A stretch of 43,659 nt of DNA from Dehalococcoidia bacterium UBA4060 (GCA_002383665.1 DFZI01000047.1:1-43659), one strand, 5' to 3'; shown: positions 15,699-24,075, counted from the stretch's first letter. The notes: a model not told the origin generated them from the sequence alone. Program-made: numbers and translations.

Positions 15699-18083
15699 AT
15701 GGACGATTTAAAAAACGTATTTGACAAGATCGAAAAGGCTGAATCGATCCTTAAAGAACTAGAAAGGAAACGTGAAATAGAATTCCCTGAAAAAAACGTT
15801 GTCCATAAGCTTAGCAAGGAACAACAAAATGCTATCGACGGTGCTAGGCATGCGCTGGCATCGATCAAAGACAAACTCAATAAAGAGCTGGCCGTCCACA
15901 CGCTGGAACTGGATAAATCCCAGGAGGATCTTGCTTTATTACAAACCAGGCTCAAGGTGGGAGAGATTAGCGAAGCCGAATTCCAGGATAGAAGCAAACA
16001 CGTCATTGACAGGATAAAGTCATTAGAGAAAAAGGTAGTTGAAATCCAGAGCCTGATCAATACCAAATTCACCGAAGATGTAGTTTCCACCGCAGAATCA
16101 GGTCAGATCGTGCCCACTGCTCCTTCTGAACAGTCTATCTCCGAGCAGAGCAAGCAGCCACAAGAAGCCGGGGCCAAGACAGTTATTCAGAGAGAAGCCA
16201 GTTCACCCGTGATCTGGGCAACAAACCCTGAAACTGACATGATAAGAACGGCTCCGGCAACCGGGAATTCGACGCCAGAACAAGAGACAGAGACAGCTCC
16301 CGCTACAAATCCTCAAGCAGCGGAAGAAATAACTGGCCCGACAATGAAGAAAGGCGATAATGAGATGGCGGGTGAAGAAAAAATCAAGGGAAGCCCAGGA
16401 GAGCCTGTCACGCTTAAACCGCATAAGCCCTCTTTTCATCTTCACCCTTTAAGTGAGCCTCCGGTTAAAAAAGATACCCACAGGAAACCCACCATGCTGA
16501 GTAAAAACCGTGCCCTTTGGATAATGATCCTTGCCGTTATAGCCGGACTGCTGCTGGTCTCGGGCATCCTGTTCTTTATACCCCGAACAGGATCCAACAT
16601 AGGTAATAAAGCCCCAGATTTCGCCATGCAACTCAGCAGTGAAAGTATGTCTTCATTGAGCACATTCCGCGGCACCAGCGTGATACTCGTTTTCTGGGAC
16701 CGTGATTTCTGGGACGATCAGTTCTTCCATGTCAACGGTGTTGCCCGCAAATTATATACTCCAGATAAACTTAACCAGATATATGATCAGACTCCCCACA
16801 ATGAGCTTGCCATCATAGCCATTGCCTCGGGCACCACCAACAGCGAGGTCGACCGGCTGATTAAGGACTATGAAATAAAATTCCCTGTCATCGTCGATTC
16901 GTTCGGCAAGCTACGTGCAAGCTACAATGTCACAGAGGAGCCAACTTATATCTTTATCGACAAAGGTGGTGTGATACGTGCCCGCGTGGAAGGGCCTCTA
17001 ACCGACATGTCTTCACTGGAACAGATAATATATTCCGTCTCAAAAAACGATCCGATCAAGCCGGTGAAGCCTCCCATATCCGATGTGATCATCCAATCAA
17101 TAACCGAAAAAAGCGCTATTATTAACTGGACCACTTCCACTCCTACCACCACGCAGGTAGACATCGACGGGAAGAATATCCAGACCGTGATCACAACAGC
17201 GCCAACCACCCTGCATTCCCTGAGTCTGCGGGACCTCGAGCCTGCCACATCCTATCATATCCGTATCATTTACAATATCAATAATATCAATGTGTCAGAA
17301 CATTCATTCAGCGCCCTTACAGAAACAGTTGTTTCCAGGCGCTACATCCTGACTACTTCGAGTCAGGATACAACTTATCCTGAAATTTCAGGCATCAGCA
17401 CAGGGTTCATTACTGATTCTTCCATTACAGTATCATGGAAGACGGATGAGCCTGCCACAGGGGATATTGATTATGGCACAAGCAGGGAGTACAAAGATAC
17501 GGCCTCCCAAGTAAGCAACCTGTCCATCTGGCACACGGTAAAGATCGAAGGCCTGAAACCCGATACTCTATATTATCTAAAACTGCGCTCCCGCGACGCC
17601 AGCGGCAAGGAGACTGCGCAGGAGCTTGAAGCTGTTAAAACACTGAGTGCAATAGAGATTGCACCCGTTTTGGGCAAGCGTGCGCCTGATTTCACACTGT
17701 ATGCGCTTGACGGCACCAAATTTACCCTCAGCCAGTTCCTCGGCAAGCGGATATTGCTAAATTTCTGGTTGGAAGGCTGCCCGCCCTGCGAGATGGAGAT
17801 GCCGCTTATCCAGAAGGCATTCGATAAGTATAACAGAGATGAGCTGATCATACTGGCTGTAAATGTCCGCGGGGATGTAGACCAGGTAAATTATTATATA
17901 GGCACACAGAAGTTCACCTTCCCAGTTCTGCTGGATACAAACGGGGATGTAGACAGCATTTACAGGGCACCTTATTTCCCGACATCCTACTTTATTGACT
18001 CAACCGGCATCATCCGTCATATAGCAACCGAGCGTTTCCAATCGATCAGCGAAATCGATGAAATCCTAAGTAAGCTGGACTAA
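15699..18083 (+). CDS. 794-residue membrane protein: coiled coil, TM, two thioredoxin folds around two Fn3-like repeats
   Basis: Order of parts: a charged, probably coiled-coil cytoplasmic region (~1-125); a Pro/Thr/Glu-rich low-complexity linker (~130-265); one transmembrane helix (~272-293); a TlpA-like domain starting NKAPDFAMQL (~300-450); two fibronectin-III/purple-acid-phosphatase-type beta sandwiches (~455-550 and ~565-655), each with an EPATSYHIRI or KPDTLYYLKL motif; and a second TlpA-like domain (LGKRAPDFTLYALDG, from ~657) with active site C694-P-P-C697. The first TlpA-like domain has lost its CXXC: the site reads FWDRDFWDD. The start ATG has no clear RBS; TATAAT at 15652-15657 may be a promoter. 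I know no named family with this order. It is likely a thiol-redox protein on the outside, fed by CcdA. Confidence 0.85.
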   Translation: MDDLKNVFDKIEKAESILKELERKREIEFPEKNVVHKLSKEQQNAIDGARHALASIKDKLNKELAVHTLELDKSQEDLALLQTRLKVGEISEAEFQDRSKHVIDRIKSLEKKVVEIQSLINTKFTEDVVSTAESGQIVPTAPSEQSISEQSKQPQEAGAKTVIQREASSPVIWATNPETDMIRTAPATGNSTPEQETETAPATNPQAAEEITGPTMKKGDNEMAGEEKIKGSPGEPVTLKPHKPSFHLHPLSEPPVKKDTHRKPTMLSKNRALWIMILAVIAGLLLVSGILFFIPRTGSNIGNKAPDFAMQLSSESMSSLSTFRGTSVILVFWDRDFWDDQFFHVNGVARKLYTPDKLNQIYDQTPHNELAIIAIASGTTNSEVDRLIKDYEIKFPVIVDSFGKLRASYNVTEEPTYIFIDKGGVIRARVEGPLTDMSSLEQIIYSVSKNDPIKPVKPPISDVIIQSITEKSAIINWTTSTPTTTQVDIDGKNIQTVITTAPTTLHSLSLRDLEPATSYHIRIIYNINNINVSEHSFSALTETVVSRRYILTTSSQDTTYPEISGISTGFITDSSITVSWKTDEPATGDIDYGTSREYKDTASQVSNLSIWHTVKIEGLKPDTLYYLKLRSRDASGKETAQELEAVKTLSAIEIAPVLGKRAPDFTLYALDGTKFTLSQFLGKRILLNFWLEGCPPCEMEMPLIQKAFDKYNRDELIILAVNVRGDVDQVNYYIGTQKFTFPVLLDTNGDVDSIYRAPYFPTSYFIDSTGIIRHIATERFQSISEIDEILSKLD

Positions 18084-18140
18084 GTAGCCTGGATTCTGTA
18101 TAAACCAGCTAATGCTGTACCGAAAAAGGAGGCTTCAGGG

Positions 18141-19412
18141 GTGTACGGTGACGCAGAAAAATCTACGGACAACCCGCTAAATAGGCTGCCCGCACCTGTA
18201 ACCAATCTGCTGAAAAGGGCAGGAGGGGAGGCAACAAGATCAAGCAGCAGCCTTTACCTCGTCGGTGGAATCGTACGTGACCTCCTCCTGGGCAGGCCCG
18301 GCAAAGACATCGACCTCATGGTCGAGGGCAATGCCTTTGACCTGGCAGAAAAGCTGGCAACGCAGGAAAATGCCAAACTTACATTGCATAAAAAGTTCGG
18401 AACCGCTACATTTTATTTTCAGGATTATCGCATTGACCTATCCACCTGTCGCAGTGAAATATATCCGAGGCCCGGGGCACTTCCTGATGTGAAACCGGGA
18501 AATATCAGAGATGACCTTTTCCGCCGGGATTTCACCATCAATGCCATGGCGATCGATCTCAGCCCCGACCATTACGGCCGGTTGATCGACTTGTATGGCG
18601 GCAGAGCCGACCTGGCCGACGGCCTCATCCGTGTCCTGCATGATAAAAGCTTTCAGGATGACGCTACACGCATAATGCGGGCGGTTCGCTATGAGCAGCG
18701 GTTGGGGTTCAGACTCGAAGCCAAAACGGAAAATTTGCTCAGATGCAACCTGCCTCTGCTGGACACTATCAGCAGTGAACGTCTGCGCAACGAGGTCGCA
18801 CTATGGCTGGCCGAAGAGGCACCGGAAAAGATACTGCTACGTGCCGAGGAGCTGGGTATACTCAAAAAGATCCATCCCTCCCTGCGCTGGGACAACAAAC
18901 TCTCCATAGCCTTCAGACGTGCGTCACTGCTGCCGGACAGGGCCAATATGGAGTCACTTTATTTTTGTCTTCTGGCTTACCGTCTATCTGAAAACTGTCT
19001 GCTTGAGTTGCTGCAGCGCCTTAACCTGACGGGCACCAGGCTCGATCTGCTCACTCACCGCACACTGGAGATTAAAAACAGACGCGATCTGCTTTTAAAG
19101 GATAGCCTGAAAAATTCAGAGCTTTACTTTTTATTAAATGGCTACCCGTTAACATCGATTCAGACCAACTTTTTATACCCCAACCCCCGCCGGATGCGCA
19201 GCCGCCTCAGGCTTTACCTGAATAAGCTATCCAGAATACGGACTCTTACCAGTGGCACCAGGTTGATGGCGCTGGGCATGAAGGAGGGGCCTGCCACGGG
19301 CAAAATCCTGAGGGCTTTACTGGCTGCGAGGCTGGATGGCAAAGTGAAAACCCGCAGTGAGGAAGAACAATTGGCGCTCACCCTGGCCACTAATGAAACC
19401 AGCCTCCAATAA
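18141..19412 (+). CDS. CCA-adding-enzyme/poly(A) polymerase-type tRNA nucleotidyltransferase
   Basis: 423 residues from GTG 18141, 8 nt after AGGAGG. The class II nucleotidyltransferase head is clear: YLVGGIVRDLLLGR, then DIDLMVEG with the metal-binding aspartates, then RRDFTINAMAIDL and DDATRIMRAVRYEQRLGF. The family adds or repairs the 3' CCA of tRNA, or only C or A, or adds poly(A). The C-terminal half (~230-420) is helical and not typical of a named subtype, so the exact activity is open. The 3' end overlaps the convergent VTT gene by 23 nt. Confidence 0.88.
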   Translation: MYGDAEKSTDNPLNRLPAPVTNLLKRAGGEATRSSSSLYLVGGIVRDLLLGRPGKDIDLMVEGNAFDLAEKLATQENAKLTLHKKFGTATFYFQDYRIDLSTCRSEIYPRPGALPDVKPGNIRDDLFRRDFTINAMAIDLSPDHYGRLIDLYGGRADLADGLIRVLHDKSFQDDATRIMRAVRYEQRLGFRLEAKTENLLRCNLPLLDTISSERLRNEVALWLAEEAPEKILLRAEELGILKKIHPSLRWDNKLSIAFRRASLLPDRANMESLYFCLLAYRLSENCLLELLQRLNLTGTRLDLLTHRTLEIKNRRDLLLKDSLKNSELYFLLNGYPLTSIQTNFLYPNPRRMRSRLRLYLNKLSRIRTLTSGTRLMALGMKEGPATGKILRALLAARLDGKVKTRSEEEQLALTLATNETSLQ

Positions 19413-19989
19413 ACACGGCGGCCTGCTGCCACAGGCAGGTAACCAGGAGTATTCGCAACAGCTTACCACACCAGGCCGATAGCAGGAATCTCCACCAGCG
19501 TATTTTAAGAGCACCGGCTGCCATTCCGACCAGGTCGAACAAAAGGACAGGCACCAACGCCACTCCGAATATCGCCCAGATCCCGTATCGATTCATCCAT
19601 GCAACAGCCTTCCGATAGGCAGGCATATGCTCGTCGACAATCATCCTTTCCCCGATATAGCCCACCCAGTACGAAGTCAATTCGCCGATGGCATCTCCGG
19701 TGCCGGCTGCAATTGCGACCAGCAGCGGATTCCACACCGTTGCTGCCGCCAATGTAAAGGCCAGGCCCGGAGCTGGAACAAATATCGTAGCACTGCTCAG
19801 CAGGCTCAGGATAAAAACAAGGATATAGGCCAGCCAGCCATAGCTGCGCAAAGAAACATCATATATATTTTGAAACCTGTAGAGCAGGAAGGCGATGCCG
19901 GCTGATAGCACCAGCATACCCAGGATGAACAATATTTCCCTTACCCATTTGTTTTTTTCCGGGGTTTTTGCACTTTTTTCAGTAGCCAA
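19390..19989 (-). CDS. VTT-domain (DedA/SNARE-associated) membrane protein
   Basis: 199 residues from TTG 19989, supported by AGGAGG just upstream inside the ispE end; no other start is near. A hydrophobic N-terminal helix (~18-38) is followed by a VTT domain with the re-entrant loop (PAPGLAFTLAAATVWNPLLVAIAAG), a GDAIGELTSYWVGY motif and two more helices. VTT/DedA proteins are linked to lipid scrambling and envelope homeostasis. It is the third gene of ksgA-ispE-VTT and overlaps ispE by 11 nt. Confidence 0.82.
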   Translation of the reverse strand: MATEKSAKTPEKNKWVREILFILGMLVLSAGIAFLLYRFQNIYDVSLRSYGWLAYILVFILSLLSSATIFVPAPGLAFTLAAATVWNPLLVAIAAGTGDAIGELTSYWVGYIGERMIVDEHMPAYRKAVAWMNRYGIWAIFGVALVPVLLFDLVGMAAGALKIRWWRFLLSAWCGKLLRILLVTCLWQQAAVFIGGWFH

Positions 19990-20845
19990 GCTCCCTCCTG
20001 CTCAACGATGGCACGACCAGCGCCCTCAGTCCGAGGGCCTTTAGCTTCTCTCCCAGCGTCTGAGCCTCCTCTTGCCGGGTCAGCATCTTGAAGATTAGCG
20101 GACCTGAGCCTGCCAGATGTACATCACCACCGCCAGCACCTGCAAAAATCTTCCAGTATGACTCAAGAGCGGGGTAAGCCCTGAAGGCCACTGCCTCAAA
20201 TGTATTGAACAGGTGTTGCGGCCCAAGAGGCTCTCCCGCCTCAAGCTTGCTGCGCAGGATAGAAGTAAGCTTCCCATCGGTATAAATCTCGCGGGATACC
20301 ATTTTGTACAGTTCACCCGTCTTTCCCGGCAGGGGTTGAAAGTCGGGTGCAAGCAACACAAACCAGGCTTGCTGCATATCAGGCAAAGAGGTCAGTCGTT
20401 CACCCCTTCCCTCTACCAGGCAGGTGCCACCTTCGATAAAAAACGGCACATCCGAGCCGATCTCGGCGGCCATCATGATCAGATCATCTTTGCTGCAGCC
20501 GAGGGACCACAACTCGTTCAGAGCAAGCAGCGTAATTGCTGCATCGCTGCTGCCTCCACCCAGACCTGCATCCATATATATTTTCTTACGCAGGCTGATA
20601 GTCGCACCTCCCCTGTAACCTCCTTCCTGTTGCAACATCCTGGCCGCCTTCAGCACCAGGTTATCACCGTTCTGGAGTGCGGCCACATTGCAATGCAATG
20701 ATAAGGAAGAGGAATTCTCAAAGCACAGCTCGTCATACAGGCCCAGCGTCTGCATAATGCTGACAATATCATGGTATCCGTCAGGGCGTCGGCTCAGTAT
20801 TTCCAGCGTCAGGTTCACCTTAGCAGGAGCCTTCATTCTGAGCAT
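19979..20845 (-). CDS. ispE: 4-diphosphocytidyl-2-C-methyl-D-erythritol kinase
   Basis: 288 residues, normal length. This GHMP kinase phosphorylates CDP-ME in the MEP pathway of isoprenoid synthesis. The ATP-binding loop AGLGGGSSDAA and the N-terminal KAPAKVNLTLEI with its catalytic-site lysine are intact, and the C-terminal GSGPLIFKM glycine motif is present. It overlaps the end of ksgA by 13 nt, an arrangement (ksgA-ispE) seen in many bacteria. It supplies the same pathway that feeds the polyprenyl synthase at 29.9-30.9 kb. Confidence 0.96.
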   Translation of the reverse strand: MLRMKAPAKVNLTLEILSRRPDGYHDIVSIMQTLGLYDELCFENSSSLSLHCNVAALQNGDNLVLKAARMLQQEGGYRGGATISLRKKIYMDAGLGGGSSDAAITLLALNELWSLGCSKDDLIMMAAEIGSDVPFFIEGGTCLVEGRGERLTSLPDMQQAWFVLLAPDFQPLPGKTGELYKMVSREIYTDGKLTSILRSKLEAGEPLGPQHLFNTFEAVAFRAYPALESYWKIFAGAGGGDVHLAGSGPLIFKMLTRQEEAQTLGEKLKALGLRALVVPSLSRRELGY

Positions 20846-21693
20846 AGGGTGCCCCCCGCAGCTTTATACAAGAGTGCCCATTCATCAAGCGAGAGCGTGG
20901 CTGGTCTTCTCTGTGGATCTATGCCCGCATCAGACAATATCTTATCGGCTTCATCCGGCTCCATCTTCAGGCCGATCGCCAACGAGTTACGTATCATCTT
21001 GCGAGGTGCGCTGAAGCCATAGTGAATGAGCTGCAGAAAATTTTCCGGATTTTCCACATTAACGGCAGGCTTTGGCAGCATATCAAACCTCACAACAGCC
21101 GAATCCACCGCGGGAGCAGGATAAAAGCTGGCTGCCGGCGCCCGGCATACGATCGACGGGTGGCTGTATATCCTCATGCTCACAGACAGAAAATTCATCC
21201 TGCCCGGCGGGGCAGTGATTGCTTCGGCAACTTCCTTCTGCATCATAATAATCATCAACAATGGCCGCTTCACTGCATTCATAAAATAATGCAATACAGG
21301 AGAGGTTATATAATAAGGAATATTGGCAACAACCTTGTAGTTTTCGGAGCCATGCAACACATCCATCAGGTCCAACTTGAGTATATCTGAACAGATTACC
21401 TCCACATTTCCCAGTCTTTTCATCTTCTGTTGCAAATATCTGGCCAGGCTACCGTCAAGCTCCACCGCAACTACCCTGCCTGCCCTCCTGGCTATCTCCC
21501 CCGTAAGCACACCCATACCAGGCCCCACCTCAATGACTGTATCACCGACAGATAACCCTGCCTCATTGATTATGGCATCCCTGACGCTATTATCAATCAG
21601 GAAATTCTGTCCAAGGCTCTTCCTGGCCTTTATCCCGGTGCTGTGCAATAGCCGCCCGGCGTGATCAAAATGTTTGATTTTTTTTTGCGGCAC
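20833..21693 (-). CDS. ksgA: 16S rRNA (adenine1518/1519-N6) dimethyltransferase
   Basis: 286 residues from GTG 21693. A longer in-frame reading to 21876 runs through the SRP RNA and is not credible. The protein shows KSLGQNFLID, the SAM-binding motif VIEVGPGMGVLTGEIA and the catalytic NIPYYITSP. It dimethylates two adjacent adenines at the 3' end of 16S rRNA late in small-subunit assembly. The start lacks a Shine-Dalgarno sequence and a run of nine A follows it directly (21678-21686 as T), a place where slippage is possible. It begins 25 nt after the SRP RNA on the same strand, with no terminator between. Confidence 0.95.
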   Translation of the reverse strand: MPQKKIKHFDHAGRLLHSTGIKARKSLGQNFLIDNSVRDAIINEAGLSVGDTVIEVGPGMGVLTGEIARRAGRVVAVELDGSLARYLQQKMKRLGNVEVICSDILKLDLMDVLHGSENYKVVANIPYYITSPVLHYFMNAVKRPLLMIIMMQKEVAEAITAPPGRMNFLSVSMRIYSHPSIVCRAPAASFYPAPAVDSAVVRFDMLPKPAVNVENPENFLQLIHYGFSAPRKMIRNSLAIGLKMEPDEADKILSDAGIDPQRRPATLSLDEWALLYKAAGGTLCSE

Positions 21694-21718
21694 ATTAATA
21701 AGTTTATCTGAATCAAAT

Positions 21719-21986
21719 GGGCCGTGCACCGGCTGTCGATGATATTCTTCGGCTTGCTCAGGCCAGCCAACTCGGACCAGGTATACCTGCGTCACCCGGA
21801 GTCTACTATTTACCGTTGCTTCCTTCCGGACCTGACGGGGTTCATAGCTCTCCGCCGCACAGGACCCGACCTTCAACGCCGCTTGTCCCCTGCAGTATCA
21901 AAAAATAACACCTCGAGCCGGGATTCGTCCCCGCTATAGCGGATCTCGGGTACAGGGCACCGCTAGTTCCCCGCTTAGCACGGCCC
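21719..21986 (-). ncRNA. ffs: Signal recognition particle RNA, large bacterial type with Alu domain
   Basis: 268 nt read on the minus strand. The ends pair as GGGCCGUGC (5', 21986-21978) with GCACGGCCC (3', 21727-21719). The Alu-domain sequence GGUGCCCUGUACCCGAG near the 5' end is the conserved form of large bacterial SRP RNAs, and the S-domain apex CAGGUCCGGAAGGAAGCA (21834-21817) with its GGAA tetraloop and Ffh-binding internal loop is unmistakable. This is the ~270-nt type found in Bacillus-like bacteria, not the ~110-nt 4.5S type. It scaffolds Ffh for co-translational membrane targeting. The next gene on the strand is ksgA. Confidence 0.97.
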
Positions 21987-21990
21987 AGCT

Positions 21991-22022
21991 ATAATACTAC
22001 TTCCTGCCGATACACTTTTCAA
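21991..22022 (-). promoter_or_regulatory. Probable promoter of the SRP RNA
   Basis: On the minus strand TATTAT (21996-21991) ends 4 nt before the RNA 5' end, with TTGAAA (22022-22017) upstream at a long 20-nt spacing. The -10 position agrees with the RNA start inferred from terminal pairing; the -35 is weak. Confidence 0.5.
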
Positions 22023-22024
22023 GG

Positions 22025-22756
22025 TCATACACCAAATTTCAGCCTGTTGATCAGAGCCACGGGCAGGCCTGCTTTCTCCATCTTGGCCTGGGTTGTTTTA
22101 ACATCATACTCAACACGGTAATGATAGATCTCTCCTTTATCCGAATCATATATGCCGAAGGCCGCACGGGGATCATGGTCTCTCGGCTGGCCAACACTCC
22201 CGGAATTAATGATCAGACGTTTCTCACCCAACCTCAGCATATCGCCGTCACTCATATAGCCCTCGTTAACCATCAGGCCATCCTCTTCAAAAACAAATGG
22301 CATATGCGTATGCCCCACCAGGCAATAATGCGTACTGAAATGCTCGAAATTGTCCGCTGCCGTAAATGCATACGCGATATATTCCCATACCGGCAGACGG
22401 GGGCTGCCATGCACAAGCATAAAATCGTCTTCGTTTATCTTTTCGGGAAGATTCACCAAGTATCTTTTATCCTCATCGGAGAGCATATCTGATGTCCAGC
22501 GGTTAGCCATGGCGGCATCCGCATTGAAGTCGCCGACATCGATCTTGCCCGTGGCGGCCTGGTCATGGTTGCCACAGACGCACACCGGATCAAACTGTCT
22601 TACCAGCTCCAAGCAGGCCACCGGATCAGGACCATATCCTACAATATCTCCCAGACACCATACCCTCTCAAAACCACCATGATCCTTTGCAGCCTCCAGC
22701 ACAGTCTGAAGAGCCTCCAAGTTGCTGTGAACATCAGCGATTATAAGGTATCTCAC
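22025..22756 (-). CDS. Calcineurin-like metallophosphoesterase (YfcE/MJ0936-like)
   Basis: 243 residues from GTG 22756, chosen because the protein then starts VRYLIIADVHSNLEAL as the family does and because a promoter lies just upstream; an in-frame ATG at 22789 would be upstream of that promoter. Metal-binding motifs are DVHSN, CLGDIVGYGPDP, CGNHD, HGSPR and GHTHMPF, in the usual order. Such enzymes cleave phosphodiesters or phosphomonoesters; the substrate is not predictable. It is followed by the SRP RNA on the same strand. Confidence 0.9.
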   Translation of the reverse strand: MRYLIIADVHSNLEALQTVLEAAKDHGGFERVWCLGDIVGYGPDPVACLELVRQFDPVCVCGNHDQAATGKIDVGDFNADAAMANRWTSDMLSDEDKRYLVNLPEKINEDDFMLVHGSPRLPVWEYIAYAFTAADNFEHFSTHYCLVGHTHMPFVFEEDGLMVNEGYMSDGDMLRLGEKRLIINSGSVGQPRDHDPRAAFGIYDSDKGEIYHYRVEYDVKTTQAKMEKAGLPVALINRLKFGV

Positions 22757-22765
22757 GGAAACCGG

Positions 22766-22774
22766 ATTATAGCA
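22766..22774 (-). promoter_or_regulatory. Extended -10 promoter for the phosphoesterase, near-leaderless
   Basis: TGC-TATAAT on the minus strand ends 9 nt before the chosen GTG start, so the mRNA would have a leader of at most a few nucleotides. No -35 is recognisable, as is usual for extended -10 promoters. Confidence 0.5.
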
Positions 22775-22817
22775 TAAAACAACGCCCACCCACCCTATAA
22801 AAAGTGTCTTTGTACTG

Positions 22818-23495
22818 CTATTGCTCGGTTATGATAACCTCGATCATTTTGTCACCATTAACAAGCTTATTCAGCACATCCATACCGGCAATGCACTGGC
22901 CGAACACGGTATGCTTGCCGTCCAGATGCGGCTGCGGCGCATAGCAGATAAAAAACTGGCTGCCGTTGGTATTCGGGCCAGAATTGGCCATGGAAAGAGC
23001 GCCTGTAATATGTTTGCGCTGGCTGAACTCATCCTGAAATTTGTATCCAGGCCCTCCTGTGCCATTGCCGTTGGGATCACCACCCTGCGCCATAAAACCG
23101 GGTATAACACGATGGAAGGTCAGACCGTTATAAAACCCCTTCCTAGCCAGGCTAACGAAATTGTTCACGGTGACGGGTGCATCCTTGGGATAAAGCTCCA
23201 GGACAATATCACCCTTGGCCGTTTTGATCGTGGCAGTATATTTTTTGTTCAAATCTATGATCATAGGTATGGGCGACTTGAGGCTGCTGCTGTCGGGGGA
23301 ATTTTTCGCTTGTTCAAATGGCATTTTAATCACTCCTATTAGCCCCAGGGTCAATATTACCCCTGCAATAACGATAACGGAGCCGATCGTCAATACGATG
23401 TTTCTGTTCCTGTACCATGGTATACCCTGGGCCGGCCTATTTTTCTTTACTTTGCCTTTGGTCTGGCTGTGTGCTTTTTTACCTTTCTTCGACAT
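22818..23495 (-). CDS. Membrane-anchored cyclophilin-type peptidyl-prolyl isomerase
   Basis: 225 residues. A very basic N-terminus (~1-30, many Lys) is followed by one transmembrane helix (~33-53) and a cyclophilin domain (~85-225). Catalytic motifs are FHRVIPGFMAQGGDP, with the key arginine, and NTNGSQFFI; the basic head predicts N-in/C-out topology, so the isomerase lies outside the membrane. It would assist folding of exported proteins, alongside the extracytoplasmic thiol-redox proteins encoded at 14.5-18 kb. It is flanked by the phosphoesterase and the zinc-ribbon gene on the same strand. Confidence 0.93.
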   Translation of the reverse strand: MSKKGKKAHSQTKGKVKKNRPAQGIPWYRNRNIVLTIGSVIVIAGVILTLGLIGVIKMPFEQAKNSPDSSSLKSPIPMIIDLNKKYTATIKTAKGDIVLELYPKDAPVTVNNFVSLARKGFYNGLTFHRVIPGFMAQGGDPNGNGTGGPGYKFQDEFSQRKHITGALSMANSGPNTNGSQFFICYAPQPHLDGKHTVFGQCIAGMDVLNKLVNGDKMIEVIITEQ

Positions 23496-23608
23496 GCCTT
23501 TACAATTTTCCTCTCACTTAAATCAGTTAATTAGTGTAGTAATATAATTATTAGGAGATTGCTCTTCTTAGGATCCACATGGCTGTGCCGGTGAAAGACC
23601 GGCAGGAG

Positions 23609-23965
23609 CTACCATGCTCCAAAAACATCATTATAACCCATGACCAGTCTGACCAGCATATAGATCAGGAAAGCTGCACCAACCACAAAAATACATATAA
23701 ACACCATGCGCCACAAAAGACCCCAGGCCAAACCCCACGTCGGTTTGACTTCAACCCGGCTCTGTGTGCGGGCCTGCACAGCCGTTTGGGGCAACATGGG
23801 ACTGACAGATGCCGCGATTGGAGCAGGATTGACCACACCGGTTACAATGGGCGTGTGCGATTCAGGTCGTTGTGTATTTGCAAGGTGTGCCCCACATGAC
23901 ATACAGAACTGCTGACCGGCAGAATTCTGAGAGCCGCAATTAGGACATACAACCATCTGCTGCAT
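23609..23965 (-). CDS. Small zinc-ribbon membrane protein
   Basis: 118 residues. An N-terminal zinc ribbon (CPNCGSQNSAGQQFCMSCGAHL) is followed by a Pro/Ala/Thr-rich linker and one transmembrane helix (~85-107) near the C-terminus. Such zinc-ribbon-plus-TM proteins are common and mostly uncharacterised. AAGGTG precedes the ATG, and a promoter TTGCCA/TATAAT lies upstream. A GCCGGT-GAAAG-ACCGGC hairpin sits just past its stop (23587-23603) but lacks a U-run. Confidence 0.75.
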   Translation of the reverse strand: MQQMVVCPNCGSQNSAGQQFCMSCGAHLANTQRPESHTPIVTGVVNPAPIAASVSPMLPQTAVQARTQSRVEVKPTWGLAWGLLWRMVFICIFVVGAAFLIYMLVRLVMGYNDVFGAW

Positions 23966-23994
23966 TTTTCACCTTCCTGGTGATATTTTCCTGC

Positions 23995-24023
23995 ATTATA
24001 TACATGGCACTGACATCTGGCAA
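23995..24023 (-). promoter_or_regulatory. Promoter of the zinc-ribbon gene
   Basis: On the minus strand TTGCCA (24023-24018), a 17-nt spacer and TATAAT (24000-23995) give a ~23-nt leader containing AAGGTG before the ATG at 23965. It is divergent from the thiL promoter. Confidence 0.6.
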
Positions 24024-24042
24024 GAGAGCCTGAATCCTTTCG

Positions 24043-24069
24043 TAGACATCAGTCGGCCTATGCTATAAT
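24043..24069 (+). promoter_or_regulatory. thiL promoter predicting a leaderless mRNA
   Basis: TAGACA (24043-24048) and an extended -10 TGC-TATAAT (24061-24069). The -10 ends 6 nt before the thiL ATG at 24076, so transcription should start at the A of ATG or next to it. No Shine-Dalgarno sequence could fit. Confidence 0.55.
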
Positions 24070-24075
24070 CACGCC

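Noticed and set aside
21694..21876. In-frame N-terminal extension of ksgA
   Set aside because: It runs through the SRP RNA S domain; the residues it would add are unlike any KsgA.
21911..21950. tRNA-like T-arm sequence (GGGACGAATCCC)
   Set aside because: It is part of the SRP RNA Alu domain; no tRNA cloverleaf can be built around it.
23587..23603. GCCGGT-GAAAG-ACCGGC hairpin as a terminator of the zinc-ribbon gene
   Set aside because: The stem is good but no U-run follows on the minus strand; kept only as a note in the gene entry.
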